Below are positions 44,696 through 53,583 of a stretch of DNA of 64,000 nucleotides, piece by piece. A program made the position numbers and the translations under genes. The DNA comes from Shewanella loihica PV-4 (GTDB lineage: Bacteria; Pseudomonadota; Gammaproteobacteria; Enterobacterales; Shewanellaceae). The notes beneath the pieces were generated by a model, which saw nothing but the letters and a program-made list of their open reading frames with translations, made no database searches and was not told where the DNA came from. The first letter of the stretch is position 1. The number at the start of each line of letters is the position of its first letter. The stretch spans positions 3,596,001-3,660,000 of the forward strand of contig NC_009092.1 in the NCBI RefSeq assembly GCF_000016065.1, written 5' to 3'.

Positions 44696-45904
44696 TTATT
44701 TACACAACTCAGGCAAGCGGGTTTTGTTACCCATAGCCTGTTGCATAAACAGTGTTTTCACAGGAGAAAGGTTATCCACCAGATTGAGACCCAGATCCCG
44801 CAGGGCTTTTTTCACCGGATTACTGCCTTCGAACAGCCGCTTGAAGCCCTCCATCGCCGCGATCATCTCCAGCGCGTCCGCCTTACGCCAACGCTCTAAC
44901 GGACGAAGATTGGCATAATCGCCGAGATCCTTGCCCTTGGCCTTGAGTTCGCTCAGGGTCTCGATAATGGCGGCGGCGTCCAAGAAGCCCAAGTTAACCC
45001 CCTGGCCTGCCAGCGGATGTATGGTGTGGGCCGCATCCCCCGCAAGCACCAGACGGTGACGGGCAAAGTGACGGGCATAACGCATCCGCAGCGGGAAGGC
45101 CTGGGGCTCACTCTCCAGCGTACACATGCCCAGCTTACCGTCGAAGGCGGCGGTCAGGCTGCGTTCGAACTGCACCTTGTCCCCCTCCAGCAGCGACTGC
45201 GCCTTGGCAGGAGGCACGGACCAGACGATAGAGCAGAGACTTGGCTCAAACAGCGGCAGAAACGCCAATGGGCCATCACTTAAGAACACCTGTCTGGCGG
45301 TGGCATTGTGCGGCAGCTCGGTGCGGATCGAGGCGACAATGGCGTGATGACCATAGTCCCAGAAGGTCATAGGGATCTTGCACTGCTCGCGCACCCAGGA
45401 ATTGGCACCATCGGCGCCAATCACCAGTGCCGCCGACAGGTTGTCGCCGTTATCCAGGGTCAGCCAGGCCTCACGCTCGCCAAAGGCTATCTTCTCCAGA
45501 CGGTGATTTTCCAGGTGGGTGATTTCACTTAGCTCACCGGCACGGGTCGCCAAGGCATGGCTGATGTTGTCATTTTCTATGATGCTGCCCAGGGTCTGCT
45601 CGCTGATCGAATGAGCATCGAAACCTATCTTGCCCAAGCTATCCTTATCCCACACCGCCATCTTCTGATAGGGGCCGACGCGAGACTCGTCGATATAGGC
45701 CCAGGCCCCCAGATGGGTAAGTAATCGCTGACTCGCCTTGTTGATGGCGCTGACTCTTAATCTGGCCTCACCGGATACCGCCTGGGTTTCGCCGGCATCG
45801 ATCACCACGACTCTCAGCCCTTCCTGCCCAAGGCCGATGGCGGTTGCCAGCCCGACCATGCCTCCGCCGATGATGGCAACGTCATAGGTTTGTGTACTGA
45901 ACAT
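44696..45904 (-). CDS. ubiI: FAD-dependent ubiquinone hydroxylase UbiI/VisC
   Basis: 402 residues from ATG at 45904 (AAGGA seven bases upstream; the ORF is open 90 bp further but that overlaps ubiH). N-terminal FAD motif VAIIGGGMVGLATAIGLG, the mid-sequence GADGANSWVR, and LAGDAAHTIHPLAGQGVNLG binding FAD. Together with position this indicates UbiI, which adds a hydroxyl to the C5 position of octaprenylphenol in aerobic ubiquinone synthesis. UbiF/VisC paralogues look similar, so the exact position is by synteny. Last gene of the ygfB-ubiH-ubiI unit. Confidence 0.9.
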   Translation of the reverse strand: MFSTQTYDVAIIGGGMVGLATAIGLGQEGLRVVVIDAGETQAVSGEARLRVSAINKASQRLLTHLGAWAYIDESRVGPYQKMAVWDKDSLGKIGFDAHSISEQTLGSIIENDNISHALATRAGELSEITHLENHRLEKIAFGEREAWLTLDNGDNLSAALVIGADGANSWVREQCKIPMTFWDYGHHAIVASIRTELPHNATARQVFLSDGPLAFLPLFEPSLCSIVWSVPPAKAQSLLEGDKVQFERSLTAAFDGKLGMCTLESEPQAFPLRMRYARHFARHRLVLAGDAAHTIHPLAGQGVNLGFLDAAAIIETLSELKAKGKDLGDYANLRPLERWRKADALEMIAAMEGFKRLFEGSNPVKKALRDLGLNLVDNLSPVKTLFMQQAMGNKTRLPELCK

Positions 45905-45915
45905 ATAGCGATCCT

Positions 45916-47157
45916 TTATCCAAGTTGGCTGGCTGATTGAGGCGATTTCCACCCCATGGCTTTGCGGGCAATGGGCGTCTTGAGCGGCGGACACCAGGAA
46001 AGCAGACGCAACCCCAGGTTACGACCGGCCACCAGGGGCCAGTGCTGATTCGAGAAGCCGCGCACTAAGAATTCGACATTGGTGATGGTGGTGTCACGGT
46101 CTTGCCGGCGACGGCTAAGGTATTCATGGGTCAGCTTGGCGCCGCCGATATCCTCGCCGCGTTCGAGCGCCTCATCGACCACCTCGAGCAGACAGACGAG
46201 ATCCCTCAGCCCCAGGTTAAAGCCCTGGCCTGCGATGGGGTGCAGCGTCTGCGCCGCGTTGCCGATAAATACGGTGCGCTGATAGATGGGGCGCGCCATG
46301 TAAGAGAGCTTAAGCGGATAGGCGTAACGCTCACCCACATCGATAAAACGCCCGGCGCGGTGACCAAAGGCATCTTGCAGCGCATCTAAAAACGCAGGTT
46401 TCTCGGCGCCCAGCATCAGCTCGGCATGCTCTGGCGCCAGCGCCCATACCAGGGAGACTCTGGATTGCCCATCCACATTGGCCATGGGCAGAATCGCCAG
46501 CGGGCCGCTGTCGGTGAAGCGCTCATAGGCCCACTCTTGATGGGGCTTGTCGGTGAGCACGTTGGCCACCACGGCCACCTGCTCAAAGTCCACCTGCTCC
46601 AGCGGCAGCTTAAAGTCCTGCCTGACCTTAGAATGTAGACCGTCGGCAGCCACCACCAGCTTGGCGCTGAGGGCAGTGCCATCGTCTAGCATCAATTGCT
46701 GGGCATCGACGCCGGCGACAATACTGGCCACCTTGGAGGGACAAAACAGGCTGACATCCTGTTGCTCCAGCAGGCTAAATAGCTTGGCACCGACACGCTC
46801 GAGTTCCACCACCTGACCCAGGTAGGGCAGATGAAAATCTTTGGCGTTGAGGGTCGTCATGCCGAAATGGCCGCGATCCGAGACATGGATATTCTCGATG
46901 GCCGTGCCCAGGTGGGCCAGCTTAGGCCAGATGCCGAGACGGGTCAGCTCGAAGATGGAGCCCTGGGCGATAGCGATGGAACGGGCGTCGAAACCCGGAT
47001 GGCCGTCGCCGGGACGGTTGGCCTCGATAAGGGCGATGCGCAGCACTTGCTGGCGTTTCTGTGCCAGGTTGGCCAGGCCCAGGGCCAGGGTGGCACCGGC
47101 CATGGCGCCGCCAACGATGGCGATATCAAACTGCTTAGGGTCAGACGAAGTGGTCAT
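45916..47157 (-). CDS. ubiH: 2-octaprenyl-6-methoxyphenol hydroxylase UbiH
   Basis: 413 residues. FAD-binding IAIVGGAMAGATLALGLA, the family motif FDARSIAIAQGS, VAADGLHSKVRQDF and IGNAAQTLHPIAGQGFNLGLRD. UbiH hydroxylates the C1 position of the ubiquinone ring. It precedes ubiI by 11 bp, so the two are cotranscribed. In E. coli the aminopeptidase gene pepP lies directly before ubiH; it is absent here. Confidence 0.95.
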   Translation of the reverse strand: MTTSSDPKQFDIAIVGGAMAGATLALGLANLAQKRQQVLRIALIEANRPGDGHPGFDARSIAIAQGSIFELTRLGIWPKLAHLGTAIENIHVSDRGHFGMTTLNAKDFHLPYLGQVVELERVGAKLFSLLEQQDVSLFCPSKVASIVAGVDAQQLMLDDGTALSAKLVVAADGLHSKVRQDFKLPLEQVDFEQVAVVANVLTDKPHQEWAYERFTDSGPLAILPMANVDGQSRVSLVWALAPEHAELMLGAEKPAFLDALQDAFGHRAGRFIDVGERYAYPLKLSYMARPIYQRTVFIGNAAQTLHPIAGQGFNLGLRDLVCLLEVVDEALERGEDIGGAKLTHEYLSRRRQDRDTTITNVEFLVRGFSNQHWPLVAGRNLGLRLLSWCPPLKTPIARKAMGWKSPQSASQLG

Positions 47158-47217
47158 TCACTTTCTCTTTCTGTGGCAAGCAGTTAAATCTGCTCGCCCC
47201 GATAAATGCAGACAATA

Positions 47218-47790
47218 TTAATGAATCATGGGGTCTTGATCTTTGATCTCACTCGGCTCGGGGCCAAATTCGGCGTAACAGAGTAGCGCCGCCATGCGAG
47301 CAAACTCCATCAGCTCTATGTAGGCCGCCTCGGACTCTTCATCTTCGGCCACATCGAACTCCACCTGAGCGATCTCGGCGAGATCTTTAATCACCTCTTT
47401 TACGTCGCTCGAGGCGCGATTGAGCTTAGGCTGCGCCATGGCGATGCCCGTCAGGAAGCTCTGCACCCAGAGAGAGAGCGCCTCGACCCGCTTGCTCAGG
47501 GTCTCCTCCTCTTCCGGCGCCATAGGCGTGAAGCCGAAATCGGCATCTGTGATGCGCGCCAGGGTGTCTTGATAAAGCTCTTCCAGCAGCTGCACCAGAG
47601 AAGGCGGCGGCAACTGACCATCGTTGATCAGTTCGAGCAAGGGCTTGATCCACTCGCTCTTGGCCTGACCCACGCCACCGCAGATAAGGCCCACCAGGGA
47701 ACCATGGACTTCAACGGGATGTTGGGCGATATCGGCGGCATTGAGCTCGGCCAACAGAATTTCGATGCGTAAAGAGGGAGGGGTTGCCAT
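47218..47790 (-). CDS. ygfB: UPF0149 family protein (YgfB-like)
   Basis: 190 residues from ATG at 47790 (GGAA upstream; a TTG four codons earlier is alternative). Matches UPF0149/YgfB: EILLAELNAADIAQHPVEVHGSLVGLICGGV, LYQDTLARITDADFGFTPM, and LGVQ-like SLWVQSFLTGIAMAQ. Acidic C-terminus (EDEESEAAYIELMEF). Function unresolved; in Pseudomonas the relative influences antibiotic-resistance gene expression. First gene of the ubi unit; divergent from zapA. Confidence 0.93.
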   Translation of the reverse strand: MATPPSLRIEILLAELNAADIAQHPVEVHGSLVGLICGGVGQAKSEWIKPLLELINDGQLPPPSLVQLLEELYQDTLARITDADFGFTPMAPEEEETLSKRVEALSLWVQSFLTGIAMAQPKLNRASSDVKEVIKDLAEIAQVEFDVAEDEESEAAYIELMEFARMAALLCYAEFGPEPSEIKDQDPMIH

Positions 47791-48073
47791 AAGGTGTTCC
47801 AATCATAATTTCACTGTGGACATGCTAGCAGATCTGGCCTGCGCGACCAAGCCAAAAGCTTTGTTCTACCACCAAGTTAGGCCTTGGATGACTATGGCCT
47901 GAGCCAGTAACTGCGCACAATTCATCCAGGGCAAAGCATTCAGCGCTAAGCTATTGGTTATCTAAACAACATTTAATCTAACAAAGCGTTATTAAGGCCC
48001 CAGTGTTATTGCACTTTCTAGGGCAGCCCGATATAGTCCGCTCAACGACAGGATAAAAGGATCTACATCGCAA

Positions 48074-48382
48074 ATGAGTAGCCATGCTATCGAAATTAGC
48101 TTATTGGGCCGCACCTACTCCATCGCTTGTCCGATAGGACAGGAAGATGCCTTGCGCCATGTGGCCAACAAGCTGGAAAAGCAGCTGAGTTCCCTGCGTG
48201 CTCGAACCAACAACCTTAGCCGGGAAGAAATTGCCATCATGGCGGCACTAAATATTGGCTATGAATTGTTGGAAGAACAGAAGAAGAATCAAGATTATAT
48301 TAAGCAGATGGATGACAAGATCGGTCTGCTGCAATCGACCTTGGAGAGTGCGCTGGTTGAGCGTGCCACAAAAGACGATTAA
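48074..48382 (+). CDS. zapA: Cell division protein ZapA
   Basis: 102 residues, family length about 105. ZapA tetramers bundle FtsZ filaments at midcell. Conserved: IEISLLGRTYSIACPIGQEDALRHVANKLEKQ, NLSREEIAIMAALNIGYELLEEQ and a C-terminal coiled coil. AAAGGA lies 12 bases before the ATG. Directly followed by the 6S RNA gene, as in E. coli. Confidence 0.96.
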   Translation: MSSHAIEISLLGRTYSIACPIGQEDALRHVANKLEKQLSSLRARTNNLSREEIAIMAALNIGYELLEEQKKNQDYIKQMDDKIGLLQSTLESALVERATKDD

Positions 48383-48456
48383 ACTGTAATTACGCGTGAG
48401 GCGAAGCGATTTATCACGAATATCGCCGCCCGACCGCTAAGGTCGATACGCAACAA

Positions 48457-48642
48457 TTTTGCTCCCTGTGGTGTGCGTGAGTCGGTTATGTCCCTGTGCC
48501 GATATTTACAAACTCAGGGTGAATGTTTTGATGACATTGCGCAAGCTCGGCGCGAACCGAGAAGCCTTAGGATTTGATCATTTACCCGCCTTGAACCTAC
48601 GGTTCAAGGGCTACACCGGTAACGGCATCTTGGGGAGCAATT
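48457..48642 (+). ncRNA. ssrS: 6S RNA
   Basis: About 185 nt between zapA and ygfA. Closing-stem arms TTTTGCTCCC at the 5' end and GGGGAGCAA at the 3' end; conserved strings GTCCCTGTGCCGATATTT, CTCGG...CCGAGAAGCCTTA and CCTTGAACC...GGTTCAAGG match E. coli 6S. The RNA mimics an open promoter and binds sigma-70 RNA polymerase in stationary phase. Ends are approximate. Confidence 0.93.
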
Positions 48643-48652
48643 CAAATTAGAG

Positions 48653-48687
48653 AGGCTGAAAGGTATAACACTTTTCGGCCTTTTTTA
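48653..48687 (+). terminator. Terminator after 6S RNA
   Basis: GGCTGAAAGG pairs with CTTTTCGGCC around TATAACA, with TTTTTT following. It separates 6S from ygfA, which in E. coli are cotranscribed. Confidence 0.85.
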
Positions 48688-48788
48688 TATCCTCATCAAA
48701 CTCGCGCCAACCCGTTAGCTAAATTGCCAAGCAGTTGAAAGTGTAATGACAACAGAGATAGACTGCCCACATCAAAGCAAACTCGATA

Positions 48789-48950
48789 ATACCAATCACG
48801 GTAAGTAAGTGATCAGAAGTAGCGTGGGAAAAACGGTAGAGAACAAGGCAAAATTTTTCGATAAGTTGTTATTCTACAATCAAAAATAATAACGCCGTTA
48901 TCGGGCGTTTTAACAAGCTAGCATGATCAGTTATTTACTACGATTGGTAT
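48789..48950. mobile_element. MITE-like inverted-repeat element
   Basis: About 162 bp bounded by imperfect 28-bp terminal inverted repeats beginning ATACCAATC (left ATACCAATCACGGTAAGTAA, right its complement in TTACTACGATTGGTAT), with TGATCA near both ends. It has no coding capacity. Such palindromic elements are common in Shewanella and Vibrio and are probably non-autonomous transposons; the inserted copy ends 25 bp before the ygfA start. Confidence 0.75.
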
Positions 48951-48975
48951 AACTGCCTTCACTGGAGTAGGGACA

Positions 48976-49587
48976 TTGAAACCAGCCTTCGCGCCGAGCA
49001 CCGCCAATCAAGAAAATCGTCAGGCGATTAGAAATCAGATCCGCAGTGCGAGACGGGCGATCCCCGAGCAGACCCAGCAGCAATTTGCCCAGGAGGCGGC
49101 CAGCAGACTGATGGCGGTGATTAGTCAGCGTCAGGCCAAGCATGTGGCGCTTTATCTGACCAGTGATGGCGAGCTGGATACCCAGCCGCTGATTGAAACC
49201 CTGTGGCAGGCAGGGGGGAATGTCTATTTGCCGCGTCTGCACCCCTTCTCACGGGGCAACCTGCTGTTTTTTAAATACCATCCCACCAGCCACCTGATCC
49301 AGAATCGCCTCAAGATCTGGGAGCCCAAGCTCAACATCACAGAGATGATCTTGCCCCAGCATCTGGATGTGATCATCACTCCCCTGGTGGCCTTCGATGA
49401 GCAGGGAAATCGTATGGGAATGGGCGGCGGCTATTACGACCGTTGCCTGAGCGACTGGCAGCTTAGGGGGAAACCCTACCCCATTGGCTATGCCCATGAT
49501 TGCCAGCGAGTCGAATCACTGCCCACCGAGCATTGGGATGTGCCCCTGCCCATGATAGTGACTCCATCGGCTACTCACACAAGTTAA
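48976..49587 (+). CDS. ygfA: 5-formyltetrahydrofolate cyclo-ligase
   Basis: 203 residues from a TTG at 48976 with GGAG/AGGG just upstream. The enzyme uses ATP to convert 5-formyl-THF to 5,10-methenyl-THF, salvaging folate inhibited by glycine-cleavage side reactions. Family blocks: RNQIRSARRAI, VALYLTSDGELDTQPLI, PRLHPFSRG, and the ATP/substrate motif GNRMGMGGGYYDR. Location after 6S matches the enterobacterial order, but a terminator and a MITE-like element intervene, so it probably uses its own promoter. Confidence 0.95.
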   Translation: MKPAFAPSTANQENRQAIRNQIRSARRAIPEQTQQQFAQEAASRLMAVISQRQAKHVALYLTSDGELDTQPLIETLWQAGGNVYLPRLHPFSRGNLLFFKYHPTSHLIQNRLKIWEPKLNITEMILPQHLDVIITPLVAFDEQGNRMGMGGGYYDRCLSDWQLRGKPYPIGYAHDCQRVESLPTEHWDVPLPMIVTPSATHTS

Positions 49588-49606
49588 GGTAAAATTGGCA
49601 AGCGGG

Positions 49607-50560
49607 CTATTGGCTGCTCTGCGACTTTTGCTGCCAATAGGCGTTGTGCTCGAAACCATGGCTGGCCAGAATCTTGGTCAGCTCGCCGCTGCGATGCAGC
49701 TCAGCCAGGCTCTGGTTAAAGTCGGCTAAAATCTGCCGGGCATTAGGAAGATGCTTGGCCACCCCGATATGAAACAGCTCCACGCTCAAAGGGTCTCCCA
49801 CCGGCTCAAGCTTACCGTTATATTCGCTGCCGGGGCGTTCGATAAGGTAGCGGGCGACATCCTCACAGATCAGCACCAGATCCACCCGACCGGCCAGCAG
49901 TTTCCTTAGGTTCACCGCATCTGAGCTGGCGGCCTCGGTATTCAGGTTAGCTTGACCGAAGGCCACAGGGTTGGCATAGCCGCGGCCGATACCGATAAGA
50001 TAGGGCTTGAGATCCTTGATATCGCGAAAGACAATCTTGCTGTCGCTGCGCTTATACAGGCGAATTGAGACAGATAACAAGGGGTCGGAAAAGTCGATCC
50101 ACTGCTCCCGTTCGGGCCGATACCATACGCCTATGATGAGATCCGCCAGCTCCCGCTTAATAAGCGTTTGGGCGCGAATAAAAGGGTAAAACTCATGGGA
50201 CAGCGGATATCCCGCATGTTCAAATACCGCCTCCACCAGGTGGTACACCACGCCCCACTCGGACATCTGCGGCGAGTAGAAGGGCGGATAATCGTTAGAC
50301 ACGCTAATCAGTGGCGTTTTCGCCATCGCCGGCAGTTGATGCAGCTCGCTATGTCGCTCTCCGTCGCTGGCCATGGCCTGGGCGCAGAGCAACATCTGCC
50401 ACAAGGCTAGCCCCACGACTAGGCTCATTACTCGCCAGATTTGTTTCAGCCAGCCCAGACGAGACATAAGTAGCCTAAGTGCACTGATGCCCGGCGCCAA
50501 TCGAAGCGAACCAAAGTCTTTGCTCGGGCGAACTTGAGCAGAATGACAAGCTGTAACCAT
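49607..50560 (-). CDS. Periplasmic solute-binding protein (SBP_bac_3 type)
   Basis: 317 residues from ATG at 50560 (GGAAA upstream). A more usual start may be the ATG at 50467, giving a typical signal peptide (MSLVVGLALWQMLLCAQAMA). The mature part is an amino-acid-type binding protein: PLISVSNDYPPFYSP, IRAQTLIKRELADLIIGVWYRPER, WIDFSDPLLSVSIRLY, GRVDLVLICEDVARYLI. Ligand unknown; no ABC partner nearby. Convergent with ygfA. The longer N-terminus is retained here only because its upstream sequence is slightly better. Confidence 0.85.
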   Translation of the reverse strand: MVTACHSAQVRPSKDFGSLRLAPGISALRLLMSRLGWLKQIWRVMSLVVGLALWQMLLCAQAMASDGERHSELHQLPAMAKTPLISVSNDYPPFYSPQMSEWGVVYHLVEAVFEHAGYPLSHEFYPFIRAQTLIKRELADLIIGVWYRPEREQWIDFSDPLLSVSIRLYKRSDSKIVFRDIKDLKPYLIGIGRGYANPVAFGQANLNTEAASSDAVNLRKLLAGRVDLVLICEDVARYLIERPGSEYNGKLEPVGDPLSVELFHIGVAKHLPNARQILADFNQSLAELHRSGELTKILASHGFEHNAYWQQKSQSSQ

Positions 50561-50824
50561 CTAAGCTTTTCCAGCGAATTAACAAAAGGATAGTTCACAT
50601 TTTAGTCTAGTTTTTACCGGCTCGTGATGCTGCAGGCCCTAAGTGATGGCAAACTCAAGTTAACTCAGCAAATTAATCAGGCTATCCACTCGGTCCACTT
50701 TGAAAGCCTTAGGTTTACGGGCTAAAGTGTGCAGAGACTTTTTGCACTGGCGGCCAAAGGTTTTCTAAGCCACAAGGCTCTTCGCCATTTGCCGCCAGGC
50801 GCTTCACCATTAAAGGATGAAACA

Positions 50825-51334
50825 ATGAAGATTAGCGCGCGACTCCTCCCCCTTGTTCTGCTCACCCTAGGCGCCTGCGCCCAACAGACCAGTCAGGCAC
50901 CCGAACCTCAGACAGAAGCGCAGGCCTCACAAGCGTCAGAGCCTCAAGCCGCTCAGACTATGCCCCTTGGCGACACCAGCCGTAACGCGCTGGATTGGCC
51001 GGGCCTCTATAAAGGCACCCTGCCCTGCGTCGACTGTCAGGGGATCGCCATGAGCCTCAAGCTTAATGGTGACAACAGCTATCAACTCTCTCAACAATAT
51101 CTTGGCAAGCAAAACCTTGGTGAGCAAAACCTTGGTGAGCAAAATCAAGCAACCGATGTCGTCCTTGAGGGGCAGTTTAGCTGGAATGAGATGGGCAGCA
51201 AGATCACCCTAGATAGCAAGGCCAGAGGCATGAAGCTTCAGGTGGGCGAGAATATTCTCTTTATGCTGGACGATAAGGGGGAGCGGATTAAGGGGGCGCT
51301 GGCCCAGCAATATCAATTGTTGAAAGCCAATTGA
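50825..51334 (+). CDS. NlpE N-terminal domain lipoprotein
   Basis: 169 residues from ATG at 50825 (AAAGGATG upstream). Lipoprotein signal LVLLTLGA-C17. The NlpE beta-barrel motif LDWPGLYKGTLPCVDCQGI with its CxxC is intact, followed by the barrel (YQLSQQYLG...VVLEGQFSWNE). NlpE senses surface contact or copper and signals through Cpx. An inserted segment NLGEQNLGEQN comes from 15-bp tandem repeats between two strands. The C-terminal domain of longer NlpE proteins is missing. Divergent from the binding protein. Confidence 0.9.
   Translation: MKISARLLPLVLLTLGACAQQTSQAPEPQTEAQASQASEPQAAQTMPLGDTSRNALDWPGLYKGTLPCVDCQGIAMSLKLNGDNSYQLSQQYLGKQNLGEQNLGEQNQATDVVLEGQFSWNEMGSKITLDSKARGMKLQVGENILFMLDDKGERIKGALAQQYQLLKAN
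51103..51145 (+). repeat. 15-bp tandem repeat inside the NlpE-like gene
   Basis: About three units of CTTGGTGAGCAAAAC (first unit CTTGGCAAGCAAAAC) encode LGKQN-LGEQN-LGEQN. Confidence 0.9.
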
Positions 51335-51349
51335 TATTGCCTGTCAGAC

Positions 51350-51943
51350 TTAATTTGATTTACACCAGAGATTGACGCAGGGGGTATCGCCCACATTGAC
51401 CTCAAATCCGGGGCAATGGTTGGCGAAGTATTTGGCCTCCTGACAGGAGGTCATCTGCAGACACTGCTGGCGGGCATCGCAGCTAAACACCACATTCTGC
51501 AGCTTCTGCTTACCCACGTAATACTCAGACCCAGGGGGGAACAGCCCCTCCGGCGGTTTGATATCCACATCGGCCGAGTAGTCATAGTTGACCATAAACA
51601 GATAGAGCAGATTACCAAAGGCGATCGCCAGGGCCACCAGACCAACCTTGACGCGCCAGCTGATGGCATCTTCGCTGTCAAACTTATCATGGGACTCGAA
51701 AGGAGAGGTCAAGGTGATAGGATTACCTAGGTCTATCTCGCCCTTGGTGACCTTAGTGCCGCGCAGCGCGTCTTTCCACTGACGATACACCACAGATTCA
51801 CCCTCTTTAGGCATGTGTTCATAGGGGAGTAAATTGATGCCAAAAATTCTGAGTTCGTCCGATCCGTCGTCCGGGGCGATGAAACCTACCCTCTGCTCCT
51901 GATTCCAACGAACAAGCGTTCCTCGCTTAGCTCTAATATCCAT
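51350..51943 (-). CDS. Cold-shock-like / Excalibur-like membrane protein
   Basis: 197 residues. N-terminus is a cold-shock-like OB fold (RGTLVRWNQEQRVGFIAPDDGS, then INLLP); a linker, one transmembrane helix (about 96-114), then a cysteine-rich tail CDARQQCLQMTSCQEA followed by NHCPGF and DTPCVNLWC resembling the Excalibur module. Such three-part proteins occur in gammaproteobacteria, with unknown function; topology puts the Cys-rich part in the periplasm. Convergent with the NlpE-like gene; 16 bp from its stop. Confidence 0.85.
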   Translation of the reverse strand: MDIRAKRGTLVRWNQEQRVGFIAPDDGSDELRIFGINLLPYEHMPKEGESVVYRQWKDALRGTKVTKGEIDLGNPITLTSPFESHDKFDSEDAISWRVKVGLVALAIAFGNLLYLFMVNYDYSADVDIKPPEGLFPPGSEYYVGKQKLQNVVFSCDARQQCLQMTSCQEAKYFANHCPGFEVNVGDTPCVNLWCKSN

Positions 51944-52125
51944 ATTCCTGTCCGCCTTGAAAGCCTTTCCTGGGAGGCGGCTACCTTCCCAAGCCGCTGT
52001 AACCTGTTTAAACCATTCAGGGTATCCAACCCAAAACCGTTAACAGTTACGTTACACTTCTCTATCAATATAATTAGCTTTTCATGGTACGGCAAGTATG
52101 ATTTTGTAGCATCTTTGTCTGGTTT

Positions 52126-52794
52126 TTATACCTGCCAGTCGATAGGCGCCTCGCCAGAGGCCTTTAACAACTCGTTGATTTTTGAGAAGTGTTTACAGCC
52201 AAAGAAACCTCGGTAGGCAGAGAGCGGTGAAGGGTGAGGCCCGCTCACCAGATGGTGCTGCTCCGCCTGGATAAGCTTGCTCTTCTTCATGGCGTGGCCG
52301 CCCCACAGCACGAAAATAATCGGGCGCTCCTGCTCATTAAGCTGCCTCAAGGCGTTGTCGGTAAAGGTCTCCCACCCCGCCTTGGCATGGGAGTGCGCCT
52401 TACCCTGCTCTACCGTGAGTACAGTATTGAGCATCAAGACGCCCTGCTCTGCCCACTTCGCCAGATAGCCATGATCTGGGATCTCAAAGCCATCGATATC
52501 ACTGGCCAGCTCCTTATACATGTTCACCAAAGATGGCGGCACCTTCACCCCGGGCTGCACCGAGAAGCAGAGGCCGTGCGCCTGGCCCTCGCCGTGATAA
52601 GGGTCTTGACCAATCAACACCACCCTAACCTTATCCAGCGGCGTTAGCTCGAAGGCGCTAAACACCTGATCCTTTTCCGGATAGATCGCCTTACCGGCAT
52701 CGCGCTCACCTTGCACGAAAGCCTGCAACTGGCCAAAATAGGCTTGCTTGGCCTCCTGGTCAATAAAATCTTGCCATTGGCTGATCTCTGTCAT
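52126..52794 (-). CDS. ung: Uracil-DNA glycosylase
   Basis: 222 residues (E. coli 229). Family 1 UNG: catalytic Asp D64 in [18 protein letters not shown], Phe stacking region, [11 protein letters not shown], and the DNA-intercalation [11 protein letters not shown] motif. Removes uracil from DNA to start base excision repair. AAAGAG lies upstream of the ATG. Divergent from the pilin gene. Confidence 0.97.
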   Translation of the reverse strand: MTEISQWQDFIDQEAKQAYFGQLQAFVQGERDAGKAIYPEKDQVFSAFELTPLDKVRVVLIGQDPYHGEGQAHGLCFSVQPGVKVPPSLVNMYKELASDIDGFEIPDHGYLAKWAEQGVLMLNTVLTVEQGKAHSHAKAGWETFTDNALRQLNEQERPIIFVLWGGHAMKKSKLIQAEQHHLVSGPHPSPLSAYRGFFGCKHFSKINELLKASGEAPIDWQV

Positions 52795-52927
52795 AGCTAT
52801 CTCTTTATATTTTTTCGAAAAAAACTTAGAATCGAGTGATATTTACGGTGTTATCCGGCTCATGCAGAGCAAAACGCCACATTCAAGCTTACCGAGAGTA
52901 GTCTCTGCATACCCAAGAGGTTTTACG

Positions 52928-53464
52928 ATGTCCTTGGCGCATAAACGCGGTTTTACCCTTATCGAACTCGTGGTCGTTATCATAGTGCTGGGGATCCTGG
53001 CGGTGACCGCCCTGCCAAAATTTATCAATCTCTCCCAGGACGCTCAAGTCGCCAGCGTCAAGGCGACCGGCGGCGCCTTCAAGTCCGGTATCGACATGGC
53101 CCGCGCCGTCTGGGCCGTTCGCGTCGGCTCAGGCCCGGCGGAAAACCTCAAGACCTTCGGTGACGACGAAGCCGGCGAGATGGATTTTAACGCCAATGGC
53201 TGGCCGGCGCAGCACTACTTTACCGATAACGAGGCCTCGCCGCAGCTGGACAACGTAGAAGATTGTATCTCGGTGTGGGAGACAGTGTTTCAGGGCGACG
53301 AGCCCAGCGTCTCACGCAGCGATGCCCAGACGAGCACAGATTATAAAGCCAACTATATCAGCGTGAACCAGTGTCGCTACAACCTGAGCGACAATCAAAA
53401 CCTCGGCATCTACTATGACTCACGGGATGGCCGGGTGCTGGTCGACAGCGATCCCGCCAGTTAA
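52928..53464 (+). CDS. MSHA-type (type IV) pilin protein
   Basis: 178 residues from ATG at 52928 (AAGAGG eight bases upstream). Prepilin leader [26 protein letters not shown] with cleavage between G8 and F9 by the prepilin peptidase, conserved Glu5 of the mature chain (E13), then the N-terminal helix and a beta-rich globular domain with cysteines at about 119 and 155 (DCIS, QCRYN). Resembles MSHA pilins such as MshB. Located beside ung with no other pilus genes in view, so an orphan copy or a strain-variable pilin. Confidence 0.88.
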   Translation: MSLAHKRGFTLIELVVVIIVLGILAVTALPKFINLSQDAQVASVKATGGAFKSGIDMARAVWAVRVGSGPAENLKTFGDDEAGEMDFNANGWPAQHYFTDNEASPQLDNVEDCISVWETVFQGDEPSVSRSDAQTSTDYKANYISVNQCRYNLSDNQNLGIYYDSRDGRVLVDSDPAS

Positions 53465-53583
53465 CCCTGCGGCGCGCATTGGGATTGGCGATACAGATCC
53501 CATTACCTCTAAATCTATGCTTCATTAACGGCTAATTTACGTTACTATGCCAGCATACTATTGACCTACCTGTGAGCATGCGC

